In this document: positions 1 through 11,236 of the stretch, piece after piece
Layout of the letters: each line of letters begins with the position of its first letter
Position numbering within the stretch: position 1 is the first letter of the stretch
NCBI RefSeq assembly: GCF_954871325.1
Contig: NC_088779.1
Coordinates: 24,352,869 to 24,416,868, forward strand
Length of the DNA stretch: 64,000 bases
Direction: 5' to 3'
Source: Gordionus sp. m RMFG-2023
Taxonomy: Eukaryota > Nematomorpha > Gordioida > Chordodea > Parachordodidae
Translations under genes and position numbers: made by a program
Notes under the pieces: generated by a model
Database searches by the model: none
What the model saw: the letters and a program-made list of their open reading frames with translations, nothing else
What the model was told of the DNA's origin: nothing

Positions 1-32
1 TAAACCCTTTTATTTCAGGTAATATAATACAA

Positions 33-130
33 GAGAGCCCTGTGTATAAATCAAATTTTTAGGCCATGCCCGGTTTTAAACCCGGTCCGGTCCGGGTTTT
101 TATTTTTAAACCCGATCCTGATTTTTAAAA
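33..130. repeat. CCGG-rich foldback family, partial copy B1
   Basis: Starts AGAGCCCTG, then ATTT, GGCCATGCCCGG and CCCGGTCCGGTCCGGG. This matches in order one arm of the family seen complete at 30131-30294 and 3286-3485. No opposite arm is visible, so it is truncated or diverged. Confidence 0.5.
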
Positions 131-707
131 ATTTCGTCATTTAAAAATAATTTTTCGAAATATCTTTAACAAATCTTATTTTTTGGTGAGATGAGAATTT
201 ACATATATTTATTACCCTTGAAAGCGGGAGAAATAACCCATATTGCCAGCGGACCGCGACTCGAAAATTGCCCCAGAGAGGTTTCGAGGAAAAACAATGG
301 TATTATTATTATCACCGTGATTATTAGGTAAGCGATTACGAATGAACCTTATTTTTAAGAAAATAAATAAAAAAGTAGATATCATCTTTTTTTCTTTCTT
401 ACTTTCTTTCTTTTTTTTTGATTCATTTATCTTGCGGACCCCAGATCTTAATCACTAATAATAAAAAAATTCACTCTTTATAAAGTATCATAATGAAACC
501 TGAAATGATTTACTTGTTCAATATTATATTTTTTTTTTAAAAATGGAATAAATATTTTAATCATGTTTTTATCGTGAATTTGTAAATAGGACATTATATT
601 TGGAGTAAACGACTTCAAAAGTAAACTCCGCGAAATAATTTCTTATTCAGAAATTCACCAATCAAAAAGAAAAGATATTTAATAATAAATTATAATAATG
701 AGTTATA

Positions 708-1058
708 GTGCACACAAATTGAGCGTTTACGGTTTGCCATAATTTTTTAATAAAAAAAAACGTAACGCGTCTCTTGTTTGTATTGAGGTTGCCATCGTCG
801 ATTCAAAATTTTAAATAAGTTCTAAAAAGGATTTGTCTTTGAAAATTTAATTTCTAAATATTCCTTTTTAGAATATAAGTAAGTTGTTTATATTACATTT
901 TATATAATATTACAAAGAGAAGAATAAAATAAGTAATGAAAACACAAACTTATTTGCGTTTTTAAAATGGTTGCTAACGCCAAACGGTAATTTTACCAAT
1001 TTACACGAGGCCATTTGAAATGCATTATTTTTGAAACGCTCAATTTGTGCGCGCGCAC
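708..1058. mobile_element. Foldback MITE with TA target duplication (Tc1/mariner-like ends)
   Basis: Left end GTGCACACAAATTGAGCGTTT; the right end reads AAACGCTCAATTTGTGCGCG then CGCAC. The arms are inverted repeats of about 20 bp and the element is flanked by TA at 706-707 and 1059-1060. It is 351 bp and non-coding. A TA duplication is the hallmark of the Tc1/mariner superfamily, so it is most simply a non-autonomous member. No transposase source is visible here. Confidence 0.75.
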
Positions 1059-1598
1059 TATTATAAAATAATATGAAAATGCTTGTACGGTGCCATTTTT
1101 TTTTAAAAAAAGTAGCGAATTATATTTTCTTTAATTAATGGTTATTTATGCCTTATGTTGACCTCTTTTTATTTAAACGGCTATTAAGCTTTTCTAAAAT
1201 AACGCTAACAAGTTACCTTTTACTAGACTTGACCTGATAAAATCAAAAATCGAGTAATGTAGATATTCGATTCTCTTTAAACATTTAGCCGAATCTAAAA
1301 ACACATAATAACCGACTCGTTTTTGAATGATTCTATTCGAATTATTTTGTTCGATTTAAATCATTCGAAAAGAGAAATGTAAACGATATTACAAGAGACG
1401 TTACGAGCTTCGAATTTTGTTGATTAAGAAGCGGGTGTATAATTTGTTTTTTTATAAGACAAATATAAACCAAATAATTAGAATACTACTTCTTCTATTT
1501 TTTTTGTGGGGGGGGGGGGTCTATTCGCAACACAAAACGTGTTCAGGTGTATTAATTTTAAAAATAATATTTCGCGAGTATTTAATTTTAATATATAC

Positions 1599-1884
1599 CT
1601 CCACCGTGTCGATAGGCGATATAAGGGAATCTCCAAACGTTACCCAGTCCCAGGGACAAATGAATACAGGCTAGTACGAACCCGTACGTGCTCTTCCATC
1701 GCTTCCTGAATATTGCGTCGTCCTCGAGCTCTGTACTCACCGAGCTTATAGAGGCGGACCGTATCTTTGTAGGGGAAGATTCTCCCGTCACTAATATGGG
1801 AATCGACTTCATGGGGTTATAACCCGATTTTTCGTTAACCATCGATGTTTTGAGATCGTTTGGTTGCGCTAGATTGGGTTGCAT
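1599..1884 (-). CDS. SLC6 (sodium:neurotransmitter symporter) family transporter, first coding exon only
   Basis: SLC6 proteins are twelve-helix plasma-membrane carriers coupling sodium (usually chloride) entry to uptake of amines, amino acids or osmolytes. The exon encodes about 95 residues: a hydrophilic Ser/Thr-rich N-terminus of about 60 residues, then KRWKSTYGFVLAC and the family signature LGLGNVWRFPYIAY with the following GGG, i.e. TM1 and its unwound substrate/sodium-binding stretch. The start is the ATG complementary to 1882-1884, the first Met of the open frame. The exon ends at a GT donor (GGTGGAG^GTATAT, minus strand), splitting the glycine triplet at a place typical of the family. 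TM2-TM12 are not visible in 1-1598, so the next exon lies left of the window. The substrate subfamily cannot be told from TM1. Confidence 0.88.
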
Positions 1885-2540
1885 TATAAGTGTCGCATAT
1901 TAAACGTCATTTTTATTACTAAAATTAATAGTCCACGTTCGAGATTTAATACTTTATTTTAGTAATTAAAAAAATAAAATAATTGCTTATTTTTTTGAAA
2001 ATCAATGAAGGCGATATTTTATATATATATATTCTTTTTATTTAAAAAAAAAATATATTTAAATATTATATTTGTTTTTTATTTTATTTATTTATTGAAT
2101 ATTAGTTTTTTTCAAAAAAACCCCTAAATCGATTTTGAACCTAAAAAGTGGAGATGACAGCCGCGTTAAGTCAGCTAAGATCCCCACAACCTGAATAAAA
2201 ATCTTAAAATCTAGGTCTGACCCGACTAGGTATCGATAATTCTTCAAAATAGACATCGTCCCATTTCAAAAGTCGTAATTGTGATGGGTCAAAAAATATA
2301 AAGGTTTATTCTTTAAATTAAGGTTATTAAAAGCCCCCAACTTTTTTAGAAATAACTCCCCCAAAAAAGATTTAAAAATAGATTTAATTCCTGGAATAAA
2401 TTGCTTGAAAACTCAAAAATTTATTTTTTTTAAAAAAAAATTCGTAAAGTTTTATTTAGAAGTTTTAATGAAATCGTATGTTAATTTTTTCGTAATTATA
2501 TTTTTGGAAGTTGTTTTTATTTTTATTATATATAAATCCG

Positions 2541-2784
2541 AGACCTGCAGAAGTAACATTTGTACGGTCTGGCCCTGCCCAATTTTTTTGTCCGGTCCGG
2601 ATTTTAAATCTTCAGGCACGGCCCGGGTTCTTCAGGCCGGCCCGGATTTTTTTTAAATTTTTTTTAGGGGCGGCTCGAATCTTTTTTGATTATATTACAT
2701 TTATTTTGATTTAAAATATATAGCCTGGCCCGGATATTAAAAAAGAAAATTTAGGGTTGGCCCGGGGACCTGCAGGTCTCTGAT
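2541..2784. repeat. CCGG-rich foldback element, copy B2
   Basis: Begins AGACCTGCAGAAGTAACATT followed by several GGCCCGG-type blocks. It ends GGCCCGGGGACCTGCAGGTC then TCTGATA. The reverse complement of the end (CAGAGACCTGCAGGTCC) matches the start, so the copy is an inverted repeat. The centre is AT-rich. Confidence 0.65.
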
Positions 2785-3285
2785 ATAAAAGAAGCTTATT
2801 TCTTACTTTCTGATAGGTTTCAAAAGTTTACGAATCAAAATTTTTGATATTACGGTCAAAGCCCTAAAATAAAATACTTTAATTTACTATCTAATACTAA
2901 TTTGTTCGAAGGTGATATAATAATTAAATCAAAATAAGTCGAGGCTCATATATGAAATGAAACTAATTAATACATATATTTTATTTTATAATAAGGAACA
3001 AAGAATTTTAATCTGTAAAAGAGAAAAAGGTTTTTAAATTTTCTGCTTTACTAATTAATTACATTCAATGGATAAAAAAATAATAATTTTTTTTTAAATA
3101 TTCTTTTACGAATAAAATTGTAATTAATTTAATATAACGTTATCTTTAATCTTTTTCGTGATTTGCAAATAATTTATATTATTTTTGAATTTACAAAATA
3201 AAAATTTTTTTTCATAAAGGCTAAATTGTCAATCTAACTTCAACAAATACTTCATTCGAACCAGGCACAATTATTAAAAATCATG

Positions 3286-3485
3286 AGAGACCTGCAAGCC
3301 CGCATCTAAGCCCGGGTAGACGGGGAAATCCGTATAATTTTCCGAACCGAATACTTTATATTGCTAATATCGATATTAATTATAAATAATATTTCCGTAG
3401 CGGAGCTAAGGATCGGGTCGAAAGATTTTTTAAAATAAATTTGGGCCGAGTCGGGCATGGCAAATGGTACCTCTGCAGGTTTCTG
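3286..3485. repeat. CCGG-rich foldback element, copy B3
   Basis: Left arm AGAGACCTGCAAGCCCGC. The right arm, read in reverse complement, is AAACCTGCAGAGGTACCATT followed by TGCCATGCCCGA. That is nearly the left arm of the copy at 30131 (AGACCTGTAGAGGTACCATT), showing the two are one family. Confidence 0.65.
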
Positions 3486-3770
3486 AAAATCTTTAAAATT
3501 TAGTCATAATTAGAATATGCCTCAAAGCGAATTATTCGATATTTGATATTCGATTCCAACAAATATTCAATTCGTATTTTACTAGTTAATAATTAAGAGT
3601 ATATTAGTTACCTTTAAAGGGAAGCAGAATGTAATTTAAATCACTGATTTTATATATAAACTTTAAAACAACCTTTTATTTTTTTGAATTTTTATATAAT
3701 TTTTTAAAAAGTTGGAAATTTTAAAAATGACGAAATAAAAATATAATTTAAAAACAAGCCTTTTTAATTA

Positions 3771-4041
3771 GTGTTGTTAAAACGGCTAACCCAATATTTT
3801 AACAAAAATATTTAATACAAATCTGGAGATTTTGCTCATAGATGGGTAGAAAGGTTTGGACATCTATTATAGAAATATCGAGGTTCGTGGCTAAAATCAT
3901 AATTTTAAAATAAACTAAATCGAACTCTGTTTAACCCCTCAATCATAGCGCGCGAATTCGCAACTAAGAATACAAAAAAATAAAAGCATATTTTGTGTAT
4001 TGCGAATTCACGGTAACTGTGAATGAGGGGTAACACAACAC
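3771..4041. mobile_element. TA-flanked foldback MITE family A, copy A1 (carries a nested insertion)
   Basis: Starts GTGTTGTTAAAACGGCTAAC after TA (3769-3770) and ends AACACAACAC before TA (4042-4043). The core has the family motif GATTTTGCTCATAGATGGG then AAAGGTTTGGACATC. Without the nested element at 3935-4030 it would be about 172 bp, the usual size of the family. Confidence 0.7.
3935..4030. mobile_element. Nested 96-bp foldback element with TAA duplication (PIF/Harbinger-like)
   Basis: Starts CCCCTCAATCATAG and ends CTGTGAATGAGGGG. The arms are imperfect inverted repeats running inward to CGAATTCGCAA / TTGCGAATTC. It is flanked by TAA at 3932-3934 and 4031-4033, the three-base target typical of PIF/Harbinger. 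It sits inside family A copy A1, whose sequence resumes directly on both sides. Confidence 0.7.
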
Positions 4042-5153
4042 TATTTTTGAAATTTAAAAACTGGATTTTAGGTGGAATTTTAAAAAAAAAATGACGAAAC
4101 TATTTTAAAGATTCGATATTTATTTTTATAATCATAGATTTATGAAATAAACTCTATTTTTACCAATTTACAAAATATAATGAATTTTATGAAATTATAA
4201 TTTGATTCTTAAAAACTTTCCAAGAAAGAATGAAAGAAAGAAAGTAAAGTTCATAATTTCTTAATATTTGTGTATTGTGTCGCGTAGAGGTTTTAACGAT
4301 TCTATTAAAAAATAAATATTTTTAAACCATTTATAGGGTGTGTTTTTGGTAAATTTTAAGAGTATAATTTAACCGAAATCACATTCTAGCATGTATAGAG
4401 TAGTTATACATATTCTGCGGATTTAAGACAATTTTGCTGTAAACCATTGGGTTTACTCTTAATTTGTGATATATTTCTTTTAATTCTAATCACAAATAAA
4501 AATGTCCTGTACAAAAATACCCCAATTTTAGAAAATTTATTTAAAGGCGTACAAAAAGAGGGTGGAGTTGAGGGGTGGGAGGTAATTCTAAAAATGTTTA
4601 TCCTTAAAAATATTTTTGAAAATTGCGAACAGGTATCTTTTTGTGCGCGGAAATTCCAGTTTGATTCTCAACACCTCGGCACTTATATTTTATAAATTTA
4701 AAACAATTTTGTCACAAAATATTAAAATAAGCCCAAGTTCATAGGGATATCGTCTAAAATTCATAGGTAACTTTTCTATATATGCTGAAATAGGATTTCG
4801 AAATAATTGGCGACAAATAATTTAGATTTTTAATTTGCTAAATAAAAAAAAATATATATCCAAGAATTTGTTAAAAACTTCAATGACATAATATATATTA
4901 TATATATAAAATCAAATGTTATATGATTTTAATTTAAAAAAAAATTCCTTCATAATGAACTAAACAAGCAATTAAAATAATAATTTAAATATAAAATAAG
5001 TTAAACACTAAAAAAAGGATAAAGGATCTGTAGTATCCAGAATTGGGTGATTTTTTTCATACAAAAATATTAAAGTTTCATATCGGAATGGGCAGAAAAA
5101 TGTGGTATTATCCTACATATTATCACTATTTTTTAATATAGAAGTTTTTGATA

Positions 5154-5347
5154 GTGTTATTGAAATTGTTAAATTTTTAAAAACCGCTAAATATTATAGC
5201 AAAAAAAATATTATGCAAGCCTAGAGATTTCGCTCATAGATGGGAGAAAGGTTTGGACATCTATTAACGAAATATCGAGGTTTGAATAATATTATTTTAA
5301 CTAAAATCTTAATTTAAAATCTACTAAATCGAGCCGTATAACATCAC
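5154..5347. mobile_element. TA-flanked foldback MITE family A, copy A2
   Basis: Starts GTGTTATTG and ends TATAACATCAC, flanked by TA at 5152-5153 and 5348-5349. The core reads GAGATTTCGCTCATAGATGG then AAAGGTTTGGACATCTATTA, as in A1. Confidence 0.7.
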
Positions 5348-5581
5348 TAGTTTTTGAATTAAATGAAGGTTAAAAAAAGGACATATTTTTAATAATTTAA
5401 AACCAAAAAAATATCAAAAACAAACCCAAAACTGTTTTTTTTTATTTATTAACCCAGTCATATCTAAGTAGAAGTTGGTGTGCCAAAATTTTTCAGCAGT
5501 TTTCTTGGTCCATAATTATTTTTACCTCGCCAGGTCTGTAATACATATTTTGTACTTAAGATAATTGGCCTGGCCCTTATA

Positions 5582-5785
5582 GTGTTATTAAACGGCTTGT
5601 TTTGAGCCGATTTTTTAAAACGGTTAACTCAATAATTTAGCTAGAAAAATATTGTCTTAGCCTGGAAATTTCGGTAATATATGTATAGACCTTTGTTCCT
5701 TCTATGAGCAAAATCTTCAAGCGTGCTAAATATTTTTCTGGATGAAAAAGCCGTTTTTAAAAATCGACTCAAAACGAGCGGTAAT
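5582..5785. mobile_element. TA-flanked foldback MITE family A, copy A3
   Basis: Left arm GTGTTATTAAACGGC, TTGTTTTGAGCCGATTTTTT, AAAACGG. The right arm in reverse complement gives GCTCGTTTTGAGTCGATTTT and AAAAACGGC, so terminal inverted repeats extend about 50 bp. The core is in the opposite orientation to A1 and A2. The right border is approximate. Confidence 0.65.
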
Positions 5786-6481
5786 TCTTTTATGAAGGAA
5801 AACGATCTAGATTAGTCTAATTATCAGCTTTGAAAACATATATAAAACTATAGCCCAGCGCATAAAAATATTTTGCACAATTTAACAGGTCAAATCCAAA
5901 AATCTTTTTTCTCAGCCCAATCCATGGACCGGAATGCCCCAACCTGTATAACATAGCGCATATCTAGCCAGCTTTTATTTTATCAAATTTTATTTGATTT
6001 TTCACTGAATCAAAAATAAATTAATATAAAACCCTAAAATAATAGACAAACTTATCAGTATAAATAAAAAGATTGTTATAAAATTAATGCAATTTTTTTT
6101 AAACATGTATAAAAATAAAATGATTAATACTTTTCATTTTAAGATTTTGACATATTGCAAAAATAACCTTGAAATAATAATTTTATACTATTGATAATAT
6201 TAAAACAAAGATGATGTTTGAAAGAGGATTTACAGTTGATATAAAATAAAAATTGTGCCAACACCATATATGGTCCTTTTACCTTTATTTATTCAATTTA
6301 TTGATAATTTTTCCGATCCAAATATACCCCATAAAAAAATAAGACTAGCTATCAAATTTTAAATCTAAATCCTATATGCTGATCATACCATGCTACCTTG
6401 TATCTTAAGGAATATATAATATAAATATTAAATATGTAAGATAAGTGGTAAACTCTTAAGAGGGTGAAAAATAACTATTGG

Positions 6482-6494
6482 TGGGGGGGGGGGG
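6482..6494 (+). repeat. Long G homopolymer
   Basis: About 12 consecutive G in AT-rich DNA; one of eight or more such runs in the window (others near 1508, 13742, 16249, 33054, 41838 and 58992, with C runs near 17031 and 52740). Confidence 0.9.
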
Positions 6495-8042
6495 TTAGTT
6501 GCTTAAAAATTTAAGCATGGTTATGAAGAGACTGGTACCATGTCTTCACAACTGTTTTTGTAATTATAAATAACATTTAATATAAATTCATGGTTAAACT
6601 ATCATACCTTTCAGGGCTGTATTTATTCTAAATATTAGATCAGATTGGAATTGACACTTACCAATTTTTTAAATTGGATTAATATTTTTTTTTAAAAAAA
6701 TGATCTGATTCCATATTATCATTGTTTATGGTTATTTTATTATTGTAAAGTATATTTTTATATGATGATATATCTTACGTGATATACTAATAATATTAAT
6801 AAATGAATAAAAGTAATGAATATTCAATTTATTTTGATGTTTAAAAATTAAATTAATTTCTAGAAAGATTCACATTAAAATGTGATATTATTTGCAACAA
6901 GAAATAGATTTAAAAACAATCACATTCAGCCGTAAATATCCCAATGATTAACTTTTGTAAATATAAAAAATACACTTAATCATTCATGATAATGCCCAGA
7001 AAAAGATTTATGCTATAAGAGGAGAATTTCAGGGTGTTTCTTTTTGTTGGGTTATAAATTTACAGCAGGGTCCTGTAGAAGCCAAAATTTTATGCCACTC
7101 CTAAATTTGACTAAAATATTTCATTTTCAAACATGTTCCTTGATTTTGGAGGGATTTTTTTCTCTCTAGATTTTTCAAAATTTTGAATAAATTTTGGCAA
7201 TATTTTTATGATTGATTCAAAGATGACATATTAAATGTGCCATTATAAGATTTTCTACCCTTTCCCACTGATTAATAAATATTATTTTAATAATAAGATT
7301 GGCCCAAATTTTTTTTATCACAAGACTAATCATGATTGAAAAATATTAAGCCTGGTCTGGATTATTTTTAAAATAATATCCCATTTTGGCCCATTCTAGA
7401 CTAGATTCTGGTTTTGGTCTATATGCATTTGATTTATGGTTAAACCTTGTTTATATTAATGACAATTATCAAAATTCATCAATAAACAATGTTTGTTTTG
7501 AAGTTCAGAACTTTGTATTGTTTATAAGAAATATTATTTTATCAGATTAGTTAAGGGGAGATGGTAAATAATAATCACTGTAAATATCAGATCAGTTTTA
7601 TAATTGGTTTTGCATAAATATTATATTGAAGCAAAAATATGATATGGGTGTTATTTCAAAAATCAATCGAAATAAATAGATGTCAGATAAATACTTGAAC
7701 CATTTAATTCATTTCAATTGACACAAAATACATTTTTTTTAAATTTATTATTATTTGAATGTAATGTAATCATTTAACAATATATATTAAAAATAGTTTC
7801 ATTAATTAAATTGAAAAATGAAATTATATAGTTACTATAATTAGTAAATATATATCTATTAAAGTTTAAAAAATTAATTATACAAGAGAATTTTAAAAGG
7901 AAAAATTTATTACCTGATATTAGTATAGGCCATAATCCAATATTATAATGAAAACGTTCACATTATTTGAAAATTTTCGCAAATTATTTAAAAAATGCAT
8001 GCATGCTTAAAATTCGAAAAATATTTAAATTTTGTGTTGATA

Positions 8043-8213
8043 ACAGGTCGATTTTTCAAAACGGCTAACTCATATTATAGCCATAAAATAATAAGCAAGC
8101 CTGGATATTTTGTTTATAGATGACATATAAGTTTGATCTATTAACAAAATCTTAAGGCGTACATAATATTATTTTAGCTATAATCTTAATTTAAAATGAA
8201 ATCTAGCCTATCA
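8043..8213. mobile_element. Foldback MITE family A, copy A4 (diverged)
   Basis: GTCGATTTTTCAAAACGGCT then AACTCATATTATAGCC on the left, GATATTTTGTTTATAGATG in the core and TTATTTTAGCTATAATC on the right follow the family A order. Terminal TA target sites are not clear, so the borders are approximate. Confidence 0.5.
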
Positions 8214-8449
8214 AAAATTGATGTAATATTACAATAGGACTGGTCTGAATAAAATAGCTTGATGAAACGGAAAATAAACTTATTTAAAGATACAATTAAA
8301 AGATCATATCTTACACAAAAATAAAGAAAATATATATAACGCTTACTAAAGTGTTGGACCTATTTTTCATATATCTTTTAGGGTGAAAGAAATAGGCTCC
8401 TAAAAAGTTGAATACAAACAATATTTTAAGGAATAAAAAAAAATCTAGA

Positions 8450-8640
8450 CTCTTTCCTTTTGAGTTTTTACCATGTGTAGCTCCTTTTTCCTTCCCTTTT
8501 CCTTTATCTATTTCTTTTTCTTTCCTCCTCTTCCTTCTTTTCTATATATTCATTTTTCGCTTTTTCTTTCCTTTTTTTAATTTTCTCTTTTCCTTTCCTT
8601 GCCTTTTTTCATACACTTTCCTTCTTCTATTCTCGTTGGA
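8450..8640 (+). repeat. Polypyrimidine tract
   Basis: About 190 bp almost entirely C and T (CTTTCC/CTTTTT mixtures), producing a long but low-complexity open frame on the plus strand. No gene is inferred from it. Confidence 0.7.
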
Positions 8641-11236
8641 TTATTGTACGGGTCTGGGATCTGAGTTGGTTGTTTTTTGGAAGAGCTGTTTCCGTCTCGT
8701 ATTGGCCGCATATTTAAATGGCTCTATTCTCAAATATAAAGTTCAATAGATTATATCTTTAATTGTTTTGCAGTTTCGAATTTATTATTTTTATTGAGAT
8801 AATCCTCTATGTCACTCATTGGAATCAACGAAAGGGTTAAAACTAAGATTGGTCTGACCAAGTCCGAGTTCACTAAATCTTAAATTTTTATTATATTTAT
8901 AATAAAAATGTATTTCTTGCAATAGATATTTTTTTGTTTTGTGTACGATAACTTTTCGGGTAGTGGCAGCTGTTTTTGGCATAAAAATGTACCCATTAAT
9001 ACTTGATGAGGCTGTGATGTTTATGTCGCTTATTTAATCATAAAAGTTAAAGTTGATGAATTTGGCTGTATATTATTTTAGTCGAATTTTTTTGGAGTAT
9101 TTAGATCCATTCATAGTTTATTCTTAAAATTATAAACGATTCTTTTAACATAGTGGCAATCGTTTTAATATTTTCTGATAAATATGTGATATCTTGTTTT
9201 TGAAATCAAGAAATTTTAATTCCGTTATATTTTGTAAATTTTATTTCATTTTTAATTAGAGGATTGCCCTAAATATTTCTATCATTTTCTTATCCTATAA
9301 ATATGTACTTTGCAATCATCTTATATATATATTATATATTATCCTACTCTCTGATGATTATTACGTCCATTTAGACCAATATCGAGAATGACGTGCTATG
9401 CTAAGCGGGAATTTTGTGAAATTAGTAGGAACCATGGGTATAATAGTATGGATGAGCATTGAAAAAATTGTTTCTTCGAGAATTAATAAACCCTAGTTTA
9501 GTTTATTAAATAAATAACTCTGGTAATATATGGTTAATTTATCCGGGGATTTATAATCTATGCATAGCAAATTCAGGCATAGCCATTCTTTTTGATCATT
9601 GAGACTAAAGGAGATGACTATTCTGAAATATCAATTAGCTCTTATATTTTTTTCTTATAATATTTTTATTTGTTAATTAGCATTCTTTGAAAATCAACTA
9701 ATATCCTTATCTAATTTTTTTATGATCGTTATTTTTCTATATAATTGGTGGTTGGATAATGGCTAAAAATTGACAAATTAAGCTCAAACTACATGTGCAT
9801 GCCAAGAAAATCAGAGCATCGTGGAGTGGAGCTAATTAATATATTTCTCACTTCATTAAAGTTTAATTATATTTTCACTCTAAACAAGGCCGAGGTTATA
9901 GTGTTCGGTTAAAAATCAGTTTAACCTTATTTTGTTAGACGTAAAATAGAGCTTAACCCAACTATAAAGGTTCATATAAGTTCAATTTCAATTTCAAATT
10001 TTAATTTTATATATTCTCCAGATCATATTTGTCTTGTGCATTAAAAATATTTTTACTAAGTCAGCAATATCAATCTTATTAATCGAGTCTGCCTCATTTG
10101 GATCTAATTAAAGTTGGATTAGTGTTACTATTTTAGAAAATTTAAAAATTACACTTTTGAGAATGTAACGACAAACGTAAATAGTTACTTTTCATGTTAG
10201 TTTTATAAAGATTATGCATTTATTATATCTAATTCATTATGTTTTACATGATAATTATTCAAATTTAAAATTGCTGTTTTTCTATGTTTCATGTGCATCT
10301 AACGTTTTCATAAAATGTTCAAGAGGGCTTATTTTTGGAGGAAATCTAGCAAGATTTAAGACACTGATTTTTGTTAAAATTGAAAATTTTTTAGCCCGAT
10401 TTTATAAAAAATTGATTTTTTTTTACTATTTATATATTTTTTTCGATACAAACTAAAGTGATATTTTTCTGTCAGTACAAATAAATTTAAATTATCGTAT
10501 ATTTTTTTTCAGTTGTGTTATTTTTTTTCTTCTTTAATTGAATTTGAATATAAATTTTTTTGATTAAAGTTTATAAGTAATAAAAAAAATATATTAAATA
10601 GGATTAGTTATATAAATTATTCACAAAATATCTTGGAATGTGATTAGTTATCTTTAAAAGATAATATTTACCAAATACTTTTGTTTAGATTTTTCCTTTT
10701 TTAAGAATATTATTTGCAACAGTAACTAATTATCTTTCAAAAACCTTTAACAAAAATAGGTCTGGGCATGGAGTAGGACTTAGGAAAAATCGGATAAGCT
10801 TAACATCAGAAAGAGGATCAATGTAGGACTTCTATCTTGGATACTCAAAATATGGACCAAAGCTATCAATTTCGGACTAAATTATAAATGTGAAAATCTA
10901 TTTTTCAAATTTTTTATAAATTTCATGTATGGCAACCTTCATCTTTAGTCGATGTTTATCATTTAGTAACCCTTATAAAATTCCGTAAAATTCTTTTAAA
11001 ATTTAGTTATAGTAATTAAGGTCCCGGCTGGTATTATTTGTTAGCGTCATATTTTATCACAATTGAATATGCATATTCCGAATAGCCGATGCGATAATAA
11101 TATAAAATTTTGAATAAATAACAATTATATTTATTTTTTATTATAATCTCTTATACGAACAAAATAGATTATAGAATATTCTTCTTTAACATTTATATTT
11201 TTTTCCATTTAAATAAATTTATTCTTATTATAATTT

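Larger units (their letters stand above)
1..1598. other. SLC6 intron/left flank; no further exon seen
   Basis: AT-rich sequence on the 3' side of the SLC6 exon. I see no continuation of the transporter on the minus strand. It holds one half-preserved CCGG-rich foldback copy near the left edge, a TA-flanked foldback element at 708-1058 and a run of about 12 G at 1508-1519. Confidence 0.5.
1885..11236. other. Gene-free, repeat-rich intergenic region
   Basis: About 9.3 kb between the SLC6 exon and the KH gene without a convincing exon on either strand. It contains foldback elements (2541-2784, 3286-3485, 3771-4041 with nested 3935-4030, 5154-5347, 5582-5785, 8043-8213), a G run at 6482-6494 and a polypyrimidine tract at 8450-8640. 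Longer open frames here are low-complexity. Confidence 0.6.

Noticed and set aside
4447-4695. Open frame of 82 codons in the left intergenic region
   Set aside because: No recognisable domain, AT-driven composition and no splice-linked neighbours.
8408-8749. Open frame of 113 codons, hydrophobic
   Set aside because: Composition follows from a polypyrimidine tract; no family similarity and no splice context.
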